Numbered from the stretch's first letter, positions 1-8,954 are shown. The stretch is 64,000 nt of DNA from Stenotrophomonas sepilia (GCF_003244875.1 NZ_LXXZ01000058.1:1-64000); one strand, 5' to 3'. Made by a program: numbers and translations. The notes: generated by a model from the letters alone, not told the origin.

Positions 1-20
1 GGCTGCCTTTTTTGCTTGTT

Positions 21-59
21 GGGGTCAGATCCCTTTGCGCAGCAAAGGGATCTGACCCC
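21..59. repeat. Perfect inverted repeat (GGGGTCAGATCCC type)
   Basis: Two 18-base arms (21-38 and 42-59) are perfect reverse complements around a 3-base loop, so the element can fold into a long hairpin. It lies downstream of the fadA stop and has no T-run on either side, so it is more likely a dispersed intergenic palindrome than an intrinsic terminator. It lacks the GTAG head of the SMAG repeats elsewhere in the window. It may still protect the 3' end of the fad operon mRNA. Confidence 0.75.
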
Positions 60-114
60 GGCCTTTGACCCTGCCTTTGCTCATCCCTCCGCCGCGGGGG
101 GGGGCTGGAAGGGC

Positions 115-214
115 CGGGTTGGCAGGGCTGCCCGGGACCGTTGGCGCCATGGATGGCGCCATCGAGCCCCCATGGAAGGGTTCACGGCGTGTCCCGGGCA
201 GCCCTGCCAACCCG
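115..214. repeat. Long perfect inverted repeat with nested hairpin
   Basis: Arms 115-138 and 191-214 are perfect 24-base reverse complements. The 52-base loop contains a second perfect hairpin with 8-base arms (143-150 and 153-160). The element ends about 40 bases after the fadA stop. The nested architecture suggests a mobile palindromic repeat. The first 253 bases hold no credible gene. Confidence 0.75.
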
Positions 215-253
215 ACCCACGCCATGAAGCCCAACGAGGCAACGCCTTGAACC

Positions 254-1462
254 TTACAGCGCCTCGAAAATACCCGCTGCGCCCATGCCGGTGCCGATGC
301 ACATCGTCACCATGCCGTACTTCTGCTGGCGACGACGCAGGCCGTGCAGCAGGGTCGCGGTACGGATCGCGCCGGTCGCGCCCAGCGGATGGCCCAGGGC
401 GATCGCGCCGCCCAGCGGGTTGACCTTGCTCGGGTCCAGGCCGCAATCGCGGATCACTGCCAGCGACTGCGCGGCGAAGGCTTCGTTCAGTTCAATCCAG
501 TCCAGCTGGTCCTGGGTCAGGCCGGCCTGCTTCAGGGCCTTCGGGATCGCGGCGATCGGGCCGATGCCCATCACTTCCGGGCGCACGCCGGCCACCGAGA
601 AGCTGACGAAACGCGCCAGCGGGGTCAGGCCGTAATCCTTGATCGCCTGCTCCGAGGCCAGCAGCACGGCACCGGCGCCATCGCTCATCTGCGACGAGTT
701 GCCGGCGGTGACGGTGCCGCCGAACTGGCCGTTGCGGAACACCGGGCGCAGCTTGGCCAGGCCTTCAGCGGAGGAATCCGGGCGCGGGCCCTCGTCGGTG
801 TCGGCGATCTTGTTGCGGGTGATGATGCGCTGGCCATCGGCCAGGTCCGGCAGGTGCGAGACGATCTCGTACGGGCTGATTTCGTCCTTGAACTCGCCGT
901 TCTGGATCGCCGCCATGGCCTTCTGGTGCGAGGCCAGGGCGAACGCGTCCTGGTCTTCGCGCGAGACCTTCCACTCTTCGGCCACCTTCTCGGCGGTGAT
1001 GCCCATGCCGTAGGCGATGGCGACGTGGTCGTTGTCGAACACGCTCGGTGCCATGGCGATCTTGTTGCCCATCATCGGCACCATCGACATCGACTCGGTG
1101 CCGCCGGCCAGCATCAGGTCGGCGTTGCCCAGGCGGATCGCGTCGGCGGCCTGCGCCACGGCCTGCAGGCCAGAGGAGCAGAAGCGGTTCACGGTCTGTG
1201 CGGCGATGGTGTTCGGCAGGCCGGCCAGCAGCACGCCGATGCGCGCCACGTTCATGCCCTGCTCGGCTTCCGGCATGGCGCAGCCGATGATGGCGTCATC
1301 GATGCGGTTGACGTCCACGCCCGGGGCCTGGGCGACGACGCTGCGCAGCACGTGCGCAAGCATGTCGTCGGGGCGGGTGTTGCGGAACATGCCCTTGGGC
1401 GCCTTGCCAACCGGGGTACGGGTGGCGGCGACGATGTAGGCGTCCTGGATTTGCTTGGTCAT
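254..1462 (-). CDS. fadA: Acetyl-CoA acyltransferase (3-ketoacyl-CoA thiolase)
   Basis: A 402-residue thiolase that performs the last step of fatty acid beta-oxidation, cleaving 3-ketoacyl-CoA with CoA to give acetyl-CoA and a shortened acyl-CoA. The nucleophilic cysteine lies in NRFCSSG (Cys95). The C-terminal catalytic motifs GHPLGATG (His358) and CIGTGMG (Cys388) are intact. The start at 1462 (MTKQIQDAY) fits the family N-terminus and has an AAGAGA-like ribosome-binding site. An upstream in-frame ATG at 1516 would only translate the SMAG repeat. It follows the FadN-type gene on the same strand with a 69-base gap and is almost certainly co-transcribed with it. It is probably the alpha-type partner that uses the 3-ketoacyl-CoA made by that enzyme. 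Broad thiolase function is secure; chain-length preference is not readable. Confidence 0.93.
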   Translation of the reverse strand: MTKQIQDAYIVAATRTPVGKAPKGMFRNTRPDDMLAHVLRSVVAQAPGVDVNRIDDAIIGCAMPEAEQGMNVARIGVLLAGLPNTIAAQTVNRFCSSGLQAVAQAADAIRLGNADLMLAGGTESMSMVPMMGNKIAMAPSVFDNDHVAIAYGMGITAEKVAEEWKVSREDQDAFALASHQKAMAAIQNGEFKDEISPYEIVSHLPDLADGQRIITRNKIADTDEGPRPDSSAEGLAKLRPVFRNGQFGGTVTAGNSSQMSDGAGAVLLASEQAIKDYGLTPLARFVSFSVAGVRPEVMGIGPIAAIPKALKQAGLTQDQLDWIELNEAFAAQSLAVIRDCGLDPSKVNPLGGAIALGHPLGATGAIRTATLLHGLRRRQQKYGMVTMCIGTGMGAAGIFEAL

Positions 1463-1496
1463 TGCAGTGATCTCTTGAATAGGGGTTGGAAGAGGT

Positions 1497-1519
1497 TGCC
1501 GGCCAGCGGCCGGCACTAC
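1497..1519 (-). repeat. SMAG palindrome between fadN and fadA
   Basis: A 23-base element reading GTAG-TGCCGGCCGCTGGCCGGCA on the minus strand, inside the 69-base gap of a two-gene operon. The hairpin would form in the transcript between the two cistrons and could set the relative level of fadA by processing or stabilisation; that role is inference. Confidence 0.85.
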
Positions 1520-1531
1520 CGATGTCTTCCG

Positions 1532-3904
1532 TCAGTTCCGCAGCGGCTTGCCGGTCTTGAGCATGTGCGCGATGCGGGCCTGGGTCTTTTCCTGCTGGGC
1601 CAGTTCGACGAAGTGCTTGCGCTCCAGGGTCAGCAGCCACTCTTCGTCGACCAGGGTGCCGCGATCGACCTTGCCGCCGCACAGCACGGTGGCGATGCGC
1701 TCGGCGATCTCGTAGTCGTACGGGCTGATGAAACGGCCTTCCAGCATGTTGACCAGCATCATCTTGAAGGTGGCGATACCCACGTCACCGGCGACCTGGA
1801 TGCGGCGTGCCGGCAGCGGCGGACGGTAGCCGGCTTCGGCCAGGGCGCGTGCTTCGGCCTTGGCGATGTGCAGGGCCTCGTAGCTGTTGAACACCACCTT
1901 GTCGGTGCTGCGCAGCAGGCCCAGTTCCTTGGCGTTGACCGCCGAGTTGGACACCTTGGCCATCGCCACGGTCTCGAAGGTCTTCTTCAGTTCGGCGAAC
2001 ACGTCGCCACCCGGGCCCGCAGCCTGCGAGGCGCGCACCGCCAGTTCCTTCAGGCCGCCACCGGCCGGCAGCAGGCCGACACCGGCTTCGACCAGGCCGA
2101 TGTAGCTTTCCAGGAAGGCCACGGTCTTGGCGCTGTGCATCTGGAACTCGCAGCCACCACCCAAGGCCAGGCCGCGCACGGCGGCCACCACCGGCACCAG
2201 CGAGTACTTGATGCGCTGGCTGGTGCGCTGGAAGTTGGCGACCATCTCTTCGAACTGGTCGACCTTGCCGGCCTGCAGCAGGCCCAGTGCACCGGCCAGG
2301 TCGGCACCGGCGGAGAAGGGTTCCTTCTGCTGCCAGATCACCAGGCCCTGGAAGTCCTTCTCGGCGCGGCTGACGCATTTCTGCAGGCCATCCAGCACCT
2401 GGTCGGACACGGTGTTCATCTTGGTCTTGAAGCTGACCACGGCGATGCCGTCACCGTCGTGCCACATGCGCAGGCCGTCGTTCTCGAACACGGTCTCGCC
2501 CGGCGCGAACTTCTCGCCCAGCAGCGGATCCGGGAAGCGCTGGCGCTGGTACACCGGCAGCGACGAACGCGGCAGCTTGGCGTTGCGCGACGGGCTGTAG
2601 CTGCCCTCGGCAGCGTGCACGCCATCGCGGCCATCGAACACCCAGTCCGGCAGCGGCGCGTTGCTCATGCTCTTGCCGGCCACGATGTCATCGGCGATCC
2701 ACTGCGCGACCTGCTTCCAGCCGGCGGCCTGCCAGGTTTCGAACGGGCCCAGCGACCAGCCGTAGCCCCAGCGGATGGCCAGGTCGACGTCGCGCGCGGT
2801 CTCGGCGATGTCGGCCAGGTGGTAGGCGCTGTAGTGGAACAGGTCGCGGAAGGTCGCCCACAGGAACTGCGCCTGCGGGTGCTGGCTTTCCCGCAGCTTG
2901 GCGAACTTCTCGGCCGGGTTCTTGATCTTCAGGATCTCGACCACTTCCGGGGCGGCGGTGCGGTCGGCCGGGCGGTAGTCCTGCTTCTCCAGGTCCAGCA
3001 CGACGATGTCCTTGCCGACCTTGCGGAAGATGCCGGCGCCGGTCTTCTGGCCCAGCGCGCCCTTGGCAATCAGCGCGTCCAGCCACTTCGGGGACTTGAA
3101 GAATTCATGCCACGGGTCATTCGGCAGGGTGTCGCCCATGGTCTTGATGACGTGCGCCATGGTGTCCAGGCCGACCACGTCGGAGGTGCGGTAGGTGGCC
3201 GACTTCGGGCGGCCGACCAGCGGGCCGGTCAGGCCGTCCACTTCGTCGAAGCCCAGGCCGAACTGCTGGGTATGGTGGATGGTCGACAGGATCGAGAACA
3301 CGCCGATGCGGTTGCCGATGAAGTTCGGGGTGTCCTTGGCGTACACCACGCCCTTGCCCAGGGTGGTGACCAGGAAAGCTTCCAGGCCTTCCAGCACGGC
3401 GGCATCGGTGGTGGTGGCCGGGATCAGCTCGGCCAGGTGCATGTAGCGCGGCGGATTGAAGAAGTGCACGCCGCAGAAGCGGTGGCGCAGCTGCTCGGGC
3501 AGCACGTCGGCGAGCTTGTTGATGCCCAGGCCCGAGGTGTTGGAGGCCAGCACCGCGTGGTCGGCCACGAACGGGGCGATCTTCTTGTACAGGTCCTGCT
3601 TCCAGTCCATGCGCTCGGCGATGGCCTCGATGATCAGGTCGCAGTCCTTCAGCTGCTCCAGGCCGGACTCGTAGTTTGCCGGGGTGATGGCTTCGGCAAG
3701 CGACTTGCTGGCCAGCGGCGCGGGACTCAGCTTGCCCAGGTTGGCGATCGCCTTCAGCACGATGCCGTCGGCCGGACCTTCCTTTGCAGGCAGGTCGAAC
3801 AGCACGGTGTCGACGCCGGCGTTGGTGAGGTGGGCGGCGATCTGGGCACCCATGACGCCGGCACCCAGCACGGCGGCGCGGCGGACTAGCAGGGAATTGG
3901 ACAT
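1532..3904 (-). CDS. fadN: 3-hydroxyacyl-CoA dehydrogenase/enoyl-CoA hydratase (FadN type)
   Basis: A 790-residue bifunctional beta-oxidation enzyme. The NAD-binding Rossmann motif GAGVMG is at residues 14-19, followed by the two 3-hydroxyacyl-CoA dehydrogenase domains. The C-terminal third carries an enoyl-CoA hydratase/isomerase domain with RGLALGGGCEF. Dehydrogenase first and hydratase last is the reverse of E. coli FadB. Both order and length match B. subtilis FadN (YusL), so the symbol fits the architecture. It hydrates trans-2-enoyl-CoA and oxidises the product for the thiolase encoded next. The start at 3904 has an AAAGG ribosome-binding site. The PsrA-like gene lies 39 bases upstream on the same strand, making a regulator-enzyme-enzyme operon. 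Confidence 0.9.
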   Translation of the reverse strand: MSNSLLVRRAAVLGAGVMGAQIAAHLTNAGVDTVLFDLPAKEGPADGIVLKAIANLGKLSPAPLASKSLAEAITPANYESGLEQLKDCDLIIEAIAERMDWKQDLYKKIAPFVADHAVLASNTSGLGINKLADVLPEQLRHRFCGVHFFNPPRYMHLAELIPATTTDAAVLEGLEAFLVTTLGKGVVYAKDTPNFIGNRIGVFSILSTIHHTQQFGLGFDEVDGLTGPLVGRPKSATYRTSDVVGLDTMAHVIKTMGDTLPNDPWHEFFKSPKWLDALIAKGALGQKTGAGIFRKVGKDIVVLDLEKQDYRPADRTAAPEVVEILKIKNPAEKFAKLRESQHPQAQFLWATFRDLFHYSAYHLADIAETARDVDLAIRWGYGWSLGPFETWQAAGWKQVAQWIADDIVAGKSMSNAPLPDWVFDGRDGVHAAEGSYSPSRNAKLPRSSLPVYQRQRFPDPLLGEKFAPGETVFENDGLRMWHDGDGIAVVSFKTKMNTVSDQVLDGLQKCVSRAEKDFQGLVIWQQKEPFSAGADLAGALGLLQAGKVDQFEEMVANFQRTSQRIKYSLVPVVAAVRGLALGGGCEFQMHSAKTVAFLESYIGLVEAGVGLLPAGGGLKELAVRASQAAGPGGDVFAELKKTFETVAMAKVSNSAVNAKELGLLRSTDKVVFNSYEALHIAKAEARALAEAGYRPPLPARRIQVAGDVGIATFKMMLVNMLEGRFISPYDYEIAERIATVLCGGKVDRGTLVDEEWLLTLERKHFVELAQQEKTQARIAHMLKTGKPLRN

Positions 3905-3943
3905 GGTGTAGGGCCTTTGTTGGTCAGCAGTTACTGGGTGGAA

Positions 3944-4597
3944 TCAAACGGAAGCGGGCAGGGCGCTGGCGCGTGCGGCGGCGCGGAACCCGGCTTCGGC
4001 GAAATGGATCAGTTCGTGGGCGGCATGGGCACGATGCGCCGCTTCGGTGACACCGGCGGGACGCTTGATCAGCCCGAAGTCGGCCATGGCATAGGTGAGC
4101 GAACCGGCCAGGAAGTCCAGGCGCCAGTACAACTCTTCCTTGCTCAGGCCGGGCACGCATTCGCCGATGGCCTTGCCGAATGCACGCAGCACGTGGCCGT
4201 AGTGGTCGGACAGGAACTTGCGCAGGTTGTCGTTCTTCTCGGCATAGGCGCGGGCGATCACGCGCACGAAGGCGCCGCCGTTCTGGCGGTCCTGGGCCAG
4301 CGCCAGGGCCGGCTCGACGAAGGCGGCCAGCACCGGGCGCAGTTCGCCAGGGTGCTCGGCGCGGGCGCGTTCGAGCTGAGACAGGCGGGCGCCGGTCATC
4401 TCGTCCATGCGGCGGCGGAATACCTCGTTGACCAGGTTTTCCTTGGAACCGAAGTGGTAGTTGACCGCCGCGATGTTGACGTCGGCCTGGCTGGTGACCT
4501 GACGCAGCGAGGTGCCGGCGAAGCCGTGCTGTGCGAACAGCTCCTCGGCCGCGCCGAGGATCCGGTCCTTGGTCGAGAAGTGTGCGGGCTTGGCCAT
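3944..4597 (-). CDS. psrA: TetR-family regulator, PsrA-like (fatty acid responsive)
   Basis: A 217-residue TetR repressor. The N-terminal helix-turn-helix (about residues 12-55) contains the VNYHFGSK recognition-helix signature and resembles Pseudomonas PsrA, the long-chain fatty acid sensor that represses beta-oxidation genes. The C-terminal two thirds are the helical ligand and dimer domain. It heads an operon with fadN and fadA. A palindrome with the PsrA half-sites (CAAAC-N4-GTTTG) lies just upstream, so autoregulation and acyl-ligand induction of the operon are likely. Start 4597 (MAKPAHF) was chosen; a TTG at 4618 is in frame but lies inside the operator. The TetR call is secure; PsrA orthology rests on similarity, operator and context. 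Confidence 0.82.
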   Translation of the reverse strand: MAKPAHFSTKDRILGAAEELFAQHGFAGTSLRQVTSQADVNIAAVNYHFGSKENLVNEVFRRRMDEMTGARLSQLERARAEHPGELRPVLAAFVEPALALAQDRQNGGAFVRVIARAYAEKNDNLRKFLSDHYGHVLRAFGKAIGECVPGLSKEELYWRLDFLAGSLTYAMADFGLIKRPAGVTEAAHRAHAAHELIHFAEAGFRAAARASALPASV

Positions 4598-4613
4598 CGG
4601 TGGGCGGACCTTA

Positions 4614-4631
4614 ATCAAACGATTGTTTGAT
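4614..4631. promoter_or_regulatory. Palindromic operator of PsrA type
   Basis: ATCAAAC-GATT-GTTTGAT has perfect 7-base arms with a 4-base spacer. The core CAAAC-N4-GTTTG fits the published Pseudomonas PsrA consensus. It sits 17 bases upstream of the chosen start of the TetR gene, ideal for autorepression of the regulator-fadN-fadA operon. Confidence 0.8.
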
Positions 4632-4730
4632 ACTAGAACCAGACGGTAGCGTATGGCATTTTGCAGTGCAGCAAAATTGCCCGGGCCGGTCAGATTTCAC
4701 TCAGGTGGGTGAATGGGTGGATCTGAACCT

Positions 4731-4794
4731 GTAGAGCCGAGCCCATGCTCGGCTGCTCTTTCCAAAGGTCAGCCGAGCATGGGCTCGGCTCTAC
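4731..4794. repeat. SMAG palindrome pair (GTAGAGCCGAGC type)
   Basis: Two 24-base SMAG copies in opposite orientation (4731-4754 and 4771-4794) are perfect reverse complements with a 16-base loop. Each copy is itself palindromic around CCATG or CATGG. The pair fills most of the 342-base gap between the PsrA-like gene and ndk. The rest of that gap holds the fad operator and the intrinsic terminator at 4866-4890; no gene is visible. Confidence 0.88.
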
Positions 4795-4865
4795 AGGAGG
4801 GCCGCAGGCCCTCTACCACCCAGCCGCGTTATCTTTTACAATTCGCCTACGTTTATCAGGCTAAG

Positions 4866-4890
4866 CCCGCGTCCCGACGCGGGTTTTTTT
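4866..4890 (+). terminator. Intrinsic terminator upstream of ndk with no gene before it
   Basis: The stem CCCGCGTC-CC-GACGCGGG is perfect and is followed by seven T on the plus strand. No plus-strand gene precedes it, since the neighbour on that side is transcribed the other way. It must therefore end a short untranslated transcript, such as a small RNA or an attenuated ndk leader, or stop read-through. Confidence 0.8.
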
Positions 4891-4939
4891 CATGTTACCC
4901 TTCGGGCCATCAGCGGCCCGATTCCATTGGAGACATCCC

Positions 4940-5365
4940 ATGGCGCTGGAGCGCACCCTTTCGATCATCAAGCCGGACGCCGTTGCCAAGAACGTCATCG
5001 GCGAAATCTACGCCCGCTTCGAGAAGGCCGGCCTGAAGGTCGTGGCCGCCAAGTACAAGCAGCTGTCCCGCCGTGAAGCCGAAGGCTTCTACGCCGTGCA
5101 CCGCGAGCGTCCGTTCTTCAACGCGCTGGTCGAGTTCATGATCTCCGGCCCGGTGATGATCCAGGCCCTGGAAGGCGAGAACGCCGTCCTGGCCCACCGC
5201 GACCTGCTGGGCGCCACCAACCCGAAGGAAGCCGCGCCGGGCACCATCCGCGCCGACTTCGCCGAATCCATCGATGCCAATGCCGCCCACGGCTCGGACT
5301 CGGTCGAGAATGCCGCGATTGAGATCGCCTACTTCTTCGCCGCCACCGAAGTCGTCTCGCGCTGA
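4940..5365 (+). CDS. ndk: Nucleoside diphosphate kinase
   Basis: A 141-residue NDP kinase, the usual family length. It transfers the gamma phosphate of ATP to nucleoside diphosphates through a phosphohistidine, here His117 in NAAHGSDS. The N-terminus [14 protein letters not shown] is the family signature, so the start is at 4940 (ribosome-binding site GGAGA) rather than at an in-frame ATG 48 bases upstream. It is the first gene of a conserved gammaproteobacterial block ending at der, with only 10 bases before rlmN. It may be controlled by the leader containing the terminator at 4866-4890. Confidence 0.97.
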   Translation: MALERTLSIIKPDAVAKNVIGEIYARFEKAGLKVVAAKYKQLSRREAEGFYAVHRERPFFNALVEFMISGPVMIQALEGENAVLAHRDLLGATNPKEAAPGTIRADFAESIDANAAHGSDSVENAAIEIAYFFAATEVVSR

Positions 5366-5375
5366 GAGTAATGCC

Positions 5376-6581
5376 GTGAACGAGGTCGTACAGTCCCCCG
5401 CCATCCAGCCGCTGCCGAAGTCGGCACCCACGGCTGGCAAGCAGAACCTGCTCGACCTCGATCGCGCGGGCCTGGAGAAGTTTTTCGTCGAGGTCCTCGG
5501 CGAAAAGAAGTTCCGTGCCCATCAGGTGATGAAGTGGATCCACCATCGCTACGTCACCGACTTCGATGAAATGACCGACCTCGGCAAGGTCCTGCGCGCC
5601 AAGCTGCAGGCCCATGCCGAGGTGCTGGTTCCCAACATCGTGTTCGACAAGCCCTCCGCCGACGGCACCCACAAGTGGCTGCTGGCGATGGGCGTGGATG
5701 GCAAGAACGCCATCGAGACCGTGTACATCCCGGACAAGACCCGCGGCACGCTGTGCGTGTCCTCGCAGGTCGGTTGCGGCCTGAACTGCACGTTCTGCTC
5801 CACCGCCACCCAGGGCTTCAACCGCAACCTGACCACCGCCGAGATCATCGGCCAGGTGTGGGTTGCCGCACGCCACCTGGGCAACGTGCCGCACCAGATG
5901 CGCCGCCTCACCAACGTGGTGATGATGGGCATGGGTGAGCCGCTGATGAATTTCGACAACGTCGTGCGCGCCATGAGCGTGATGCGCGACGACCTGGGCT
6001 ACGGCCTGGCCAACAAGCGCGTGACCCTGTCGACCTCTGGCCTGGTGCCGCAGATCGACCGCCTGTCTGCCGAAAGCGACGTGTCGCTGGCGGTGTCGCT
6101 GCATGCGCCGAACGACGCGCTGCGCGAGACGCTGGTGCCGCTCAACAAGAAGTACCCGATCGCCGAGCTGATGGCCTCGTGTGCACGCTACCTGCGCGCC
6201 AACAAGCGCCGCGAGTCGGTCACCTTTGAATACACCCTGATGAAGGGCATCAACGACAAGCCCGAGCATGCCCGGGAGCTGGCCCGCCTGATGCGCCAGT
6301 TCGACAACGCGGTGCAGGCCAAGGATTCGGGCAAGGTCAACCTGATCCCGTTCAACCCGTTCCCGGGCACCCGCTACGAGCGATCGGAAGAAGCGCACAT
6401 CCGCGCCTTCCAGAAGATCCTGCTCGACAGCAACGTGCTGACCATGGTCCGCCGCACCCGTGGCGACGACATCGATGCCGCCTGTGGCCAGCTCAAGGGC
6501 CAGGTGATGGACCGCACCCGCCGCCAAGCGGAGTTCAACAAGACGCTGCAGGCGGGGAAGGGGAGCGATGCCGCGGCCTGA
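5376..6581 (+). CDS. rlmN: Dual-specificity RNA methyltransferase RlmN (radical SAM)
   Basis: A 401-residue radical SAM enzyme that makes 2-methyladenosine at A2503 of 23S rRNA and A37 of some tRNAs. The iron-sulfur cluster cysteines form CxxxCxxC at residues 134, 138 and 141. The C-terminal mechanistic cysteine is Cys370 in DAACGQLKG. The GTG start at 5376 lies 10 bases after ndk; an upstream in-frame ATG would lie deep inside ndk, and the ATG at 5371 is in a frame that stops at once. It overlaps the start of pilW by 14 bases, implying coupled expression. Confidence 0.96.
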   Translation: MNEVVQSPAIQPLPKSAPTAGKQNLLDLDRAGLEKFFVEVLGEKKFRAHQVMKWIHHRYVTDFDEMTDLGKVLRAKLQAHAEVLVPNIVFDKPSADGTHKWLLAMGVDGKNAIETVYIPDKTRGTLCVSSQVGCGLNCTFCSTATQGFNRNLTTAEIIGQVWVAARHLGNVPHQMRRLTNVVMMGMGEPLMNFDNVVRAMSVMRDDLGYGLANKRVTLSTSGLVPQIDRLSAESDVSLAVSLHAPNDALRETLVPLNKKYPIAELMASCARYLRANKRRESVTFEYTLMKGINDKPEHARELARLMRQFDNAVQAKDSGKVNLIPFNPFPGTRYERSEEAHIRAFQKILLDSNVLTMVRRTRGDDIDAACGQLKGQVMDRTRRQAEFNKTLQAGKGSDAAA

Positions 6582-7362
6582 CCGCCTCTGGCTGGTTCTG
6601 TTCGCGGGCGTGCTGGCCGTTGCGGTCGGCGGCTGCAAATCCCATCCCAAGGCCAAGCTTGGGCCGAGCCAGGCGCCGGTCTATTCGGTGGCTGACCCGG
6701 AAAGCGTGCGGCGCGAAGTGCGCTGGCGCGACCTGTTGACCCTGGCGACCCGTGACATGCAGGTCGGCAATCTCGACGCCGCCGAGCGCAAGGTGCGCGA
6801 AGCGCTGAAGCTGGCGCCCGAGGCGCCCGAGGCGCCCGATGCGCTGGTGCTGCAGGCCGGCATCGATGACCGTCGTGGCCGCACCCGCCAGGCGGGCGAG
6901 AATTTCCGCAAGGCCGCCGAGCTGGCGCCGCAGCGCGGGGACGTGCTCAACAACTACGGTGCCTGGTTGTGCCAGCAGGGCCAGCCGGCCGAATCGCTGG
7001 TCTGGTTCGACCGGGCGCTGCAGGCGCCGGGCTATGCCACCCCGGGCGAAGCGCAGGCCAATGCCGGCAGCTGCGCACTGGACGCTGGGCAGCTCGAACG
7101 TGCCGAGCGCGACCTGCGCGCGGCACTCGTCGCGGCGCCGGCCAACCCGGTGGCGCTGGAGTCGATGGCCCAGCTGAGCTTCCGCCAGGGCCGCTACATG
7201 GAGGCCCGGGCCTTCGCCGAACGTAGGATTGCGGCTGCACCCGCAACGCGTTCCGTGTTACAACTTGCGTCTCAAATCGAAGCGAGGCTGGGCGATCGGG
7301 CGGCATCTGATCGCTATCTGCAGCGGATTCGACAGGAATTTCCGCAGGAAGCGGGCTCCTAA
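6568..7362 (+). CDS. pilW: Type IV pilus biogenesis/stability lipoprotein PilW (PilF)
   Basis: A 264-residue outer-membrane lipoprotein with a hydrophobic signal and a lipobox ending at Cys23 (AVGGC). The mature part is made of tetratricopeptide repeats (about residues 55-250), including [14 protein letters not shown], typical of the pilotin PilW/PilF needed to assemble the PilQ secretin ring. A small proline-alanine-glutamate repeat (APEAPEAPD) lies near residues 88-95. It overlaps rlmN and precedes rodZ; this rlmN-pilW-rodZ order is usual in gammaproteobacteria with type IV pili. Confidence 0.9.
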   Translation: MPRPDRLWLVLFAGVLAVAVGGCKSHPKAKLGPSQAPVYSVADPESVRREVRWRDLLTLATRDMQVGNLDAAERKVREALKLAPEAPEAPDALVLQAGIDDRRGRTRQAGENFRKAAELAPQRGDVLNNYGAWLCQQGQPAESLVWFDRALQAPGYATPGEAQANAGSCALDAGQLERAERDLRAALVAAPANPVALESMAQLSFRQGRYMEARAFAERRIAAAPATRSVLQLASQIEARLGDRAASDRYLQRIRQEFPQEAGS

Positions 7363-7380
7363 CTCCAGGGTTGATGCATT

Positions 7381-8250
7381 GTGATTGATGACCAGACTGT
7401 GAGCGCTCTCGAGACTGCGGCCGGCTGCGGCACCCGCCTGCGCCAGGCCCGTGAATCGGCCGGACTGACCCTCGAAGATGTCGGCTCGCGCCTGCGCATG
7501 CCGGTCCAGGTGGTCAAGTCCCTGGAAGAGGAACAATGGCAGAAGCTGGGGGCGCCGGTGTTCGTGCGCGGCCAGCTGCGCAGCTATGCGCGCCTGCTCG
7601 ACGTGGACGTGGGCGAGCTGCTGGAACAGGCCCAGGTCGGCCCGGTGGTTCCGCCCACCCTGGTCAGCCATACCCATACCCCGCGTGCGCGCCGCATTGC
7701 CGAGAACCTCGGCCGGCGCGTGCTGTATGTCGGCATCACCGCCGTGCTGGCGGTGCCGGTGTGGTTCGCCACCCGTGGCCACTTCGACGGCAGCGCGACC
7801 CCGTCGCCGAGCACCGCCTCGCTGGACGTGATCCCGGCCGCCGTGCCGGTCACGCCGTCCGCAGCCGGTAGCGAGATGGCCGCCCCGGCCGAAGCGACCA
7901 CGTCCCCGGCCAGCAAGCCGGCGGCCACCCCTTACGTCGCCTCGCTGGCCCCGGTGCCGCGCCCGGCACCGGCCCCGGCTGCCGGCAATGCGCTGGAAAT
8001 GCAGTTCAGCGGCGACAGCTGGGTCGACATCGGCGGCCCGGACGGCAGCACCGTCGAGAAGGCACTGATCAAGTCCGGCGAGACCCGCAGCTTCACGCCG
8101 GGCCAGGTGACCCGGGTGACCCTGGGCAACGCCTCGGCGGTCCAGGTTCAGCAGAACGGCGCTATCGTCGATCTGACCCCCTACCAGCGAGCCAACGTGG
8201 CACGCTTTCAGGTATCCTCTGAAGGCTCCGTAGTCCCGGTTTCGCACTGA
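7381..8250 (+). CDS. rodZ: Cytoskeletal cell-shape protein RodZ
   Basis: A 289-residue RodZ-like protein. An N-terminal Cro/XRE-like helix-turn-helix (residues about 17-85, including RLRQARESAGLTLEDV) faces the cytoplasm and in the family contacts MreB. One membrane span covers about residues 114-130 and is followed by a proline/alanine-rich linker. The periplasmic DUF4115 domain occupies about residues 195-275 (SGDSWVDI). The GTG start at 7381 is the only fitting one; nearby ATG codons are out of frame. It sits in the ndk-der block. Confidence 0.9.
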   Translation: MIDDQTVSALETAAGCGTRLRQARESAGLTLEDVGSRLRMPVQVVKSLEEEQWQKLGAPVFVRGQLRSYARLLDVDVGELLEQAQVGPVVPPTLVSHTHTPRARRIAENLGRRVLYVGITAVLAVPVWFATRGHFDGSATPSPSTASLDVIPAAVPVTPSAAGSEMAAPAEATTSPASKPAATPYVASLAPVPRPAPAPAAGNALEMQFSGDSWVDIGGPDGSTVEKALIKSGETRSFTPGQVTRVTLGNASAVQVQQNGAIVDLTPYQRANVARFQVSSEGSVVPVSH

Positions 8251-8315
8251 GGCGCGGTTTCACCACCTTCGATTAAACCCAATGGTCCCTCCCGACGGGC
8301 GGGGCGAGAGTACGC

Positions 8316-8954
8316 ATGGCGATCGACGATCTGCTCGACGAGCACGAACAAAGTGAACGCGTCCGCAGCTGGCTGCGGAAGAATGGCGCCAGCATCCTCG
8401 GTGGCGTAGTCATCGCCATCGGTGCCATTGCCGGCTGGCAGTGGTACCAGAAGGATCAGGGCAGCAAGCTGGCCTCGGCCAATGTCGAGTACCAGAAGGC
8501 CCTGCAGGGCCTGCAGCAGAACAAGCTTGACGACGCCGCCAAGGCGGTCAAGGCGCTCGAAGCCGGCCCGTCCAGCATCTACGGCGACCTCGCGGCGCTG
8601 CAGCTGGCCAAGGCCCAGGTCGACGCCGGCAAGAACGAAGAGGCACTGGCCACCCTGCGCAACGTGAAGGTCGAAGGCGACCTGCAGCGCGTGGTCGACC
8701 AGCGTGTGGCCCGCCTGCTGGTGGCCACCGGCAAGAGCGACGAGGCCATCAAGCTGCTGGGCAGCGCCACCGACAGCAGCAGCCTGGAAATCCATGGCGA
8801 TGCGCTGATGGCGCAGGGCAAGCGCGATGAGGCCCGTGCACAGTACGAGAAGGCGCTGAAGACGCTGGACGTGGCAGCGCCGCAGCGGCGCCTGCTGGAA
8901 ACCAAGGTTATGGACGCCGGCGGCACCGTTGCCGCCCCTGCGGAGTCGGTTTGA
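8316..8954 (+). CDS. yfgM: YfgM family protein, SecYEG-associated chaperone-type TPR protein
   Basis: A 212-residue protein with a short cytoplasmic N-terminus (MAIDDLLDEHEQSE), one membrane span at about residues 24-46 and a periplasmic TPR-like domain. This is the YfgM (UPF0070) layout; E. coli YfgM associates with SecYEG and PpiD. The stop overlaps the bamB start (ATGA), so the two are translationally coupled. Compared with E. coli, ispG and hisS are absent between rodZ and this gene. Confidence 0.88.
   Translation: MAIDDLLDEHEQSERVRSWLRKNGASILGGVVIAIGAIAGWQWYQKDQGSKLASANVEYQKALQGLQQNKLDDAAKAVKALEAGPSSIYGDLAALQLAKAQVDAGKNEEALATLRNVKVEGDLQRVVDQRVARLLVATGKSDEAIKLLGSATDSSSLEIHGDALMAQGKRDEARAQYEKALKTLDVAAPQRRLLETKVMDAGGTVAAPAESV

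Noticed and set aside
344..3889. A very long open frame on the plus strand opposite fadA and fadN
   Set aside because: It mirrors codon-biased genes in a high-GC genome, its composition is rich in His, Gln, Gly and Arg, and both genes on the other strand have complete catalytic motifs.
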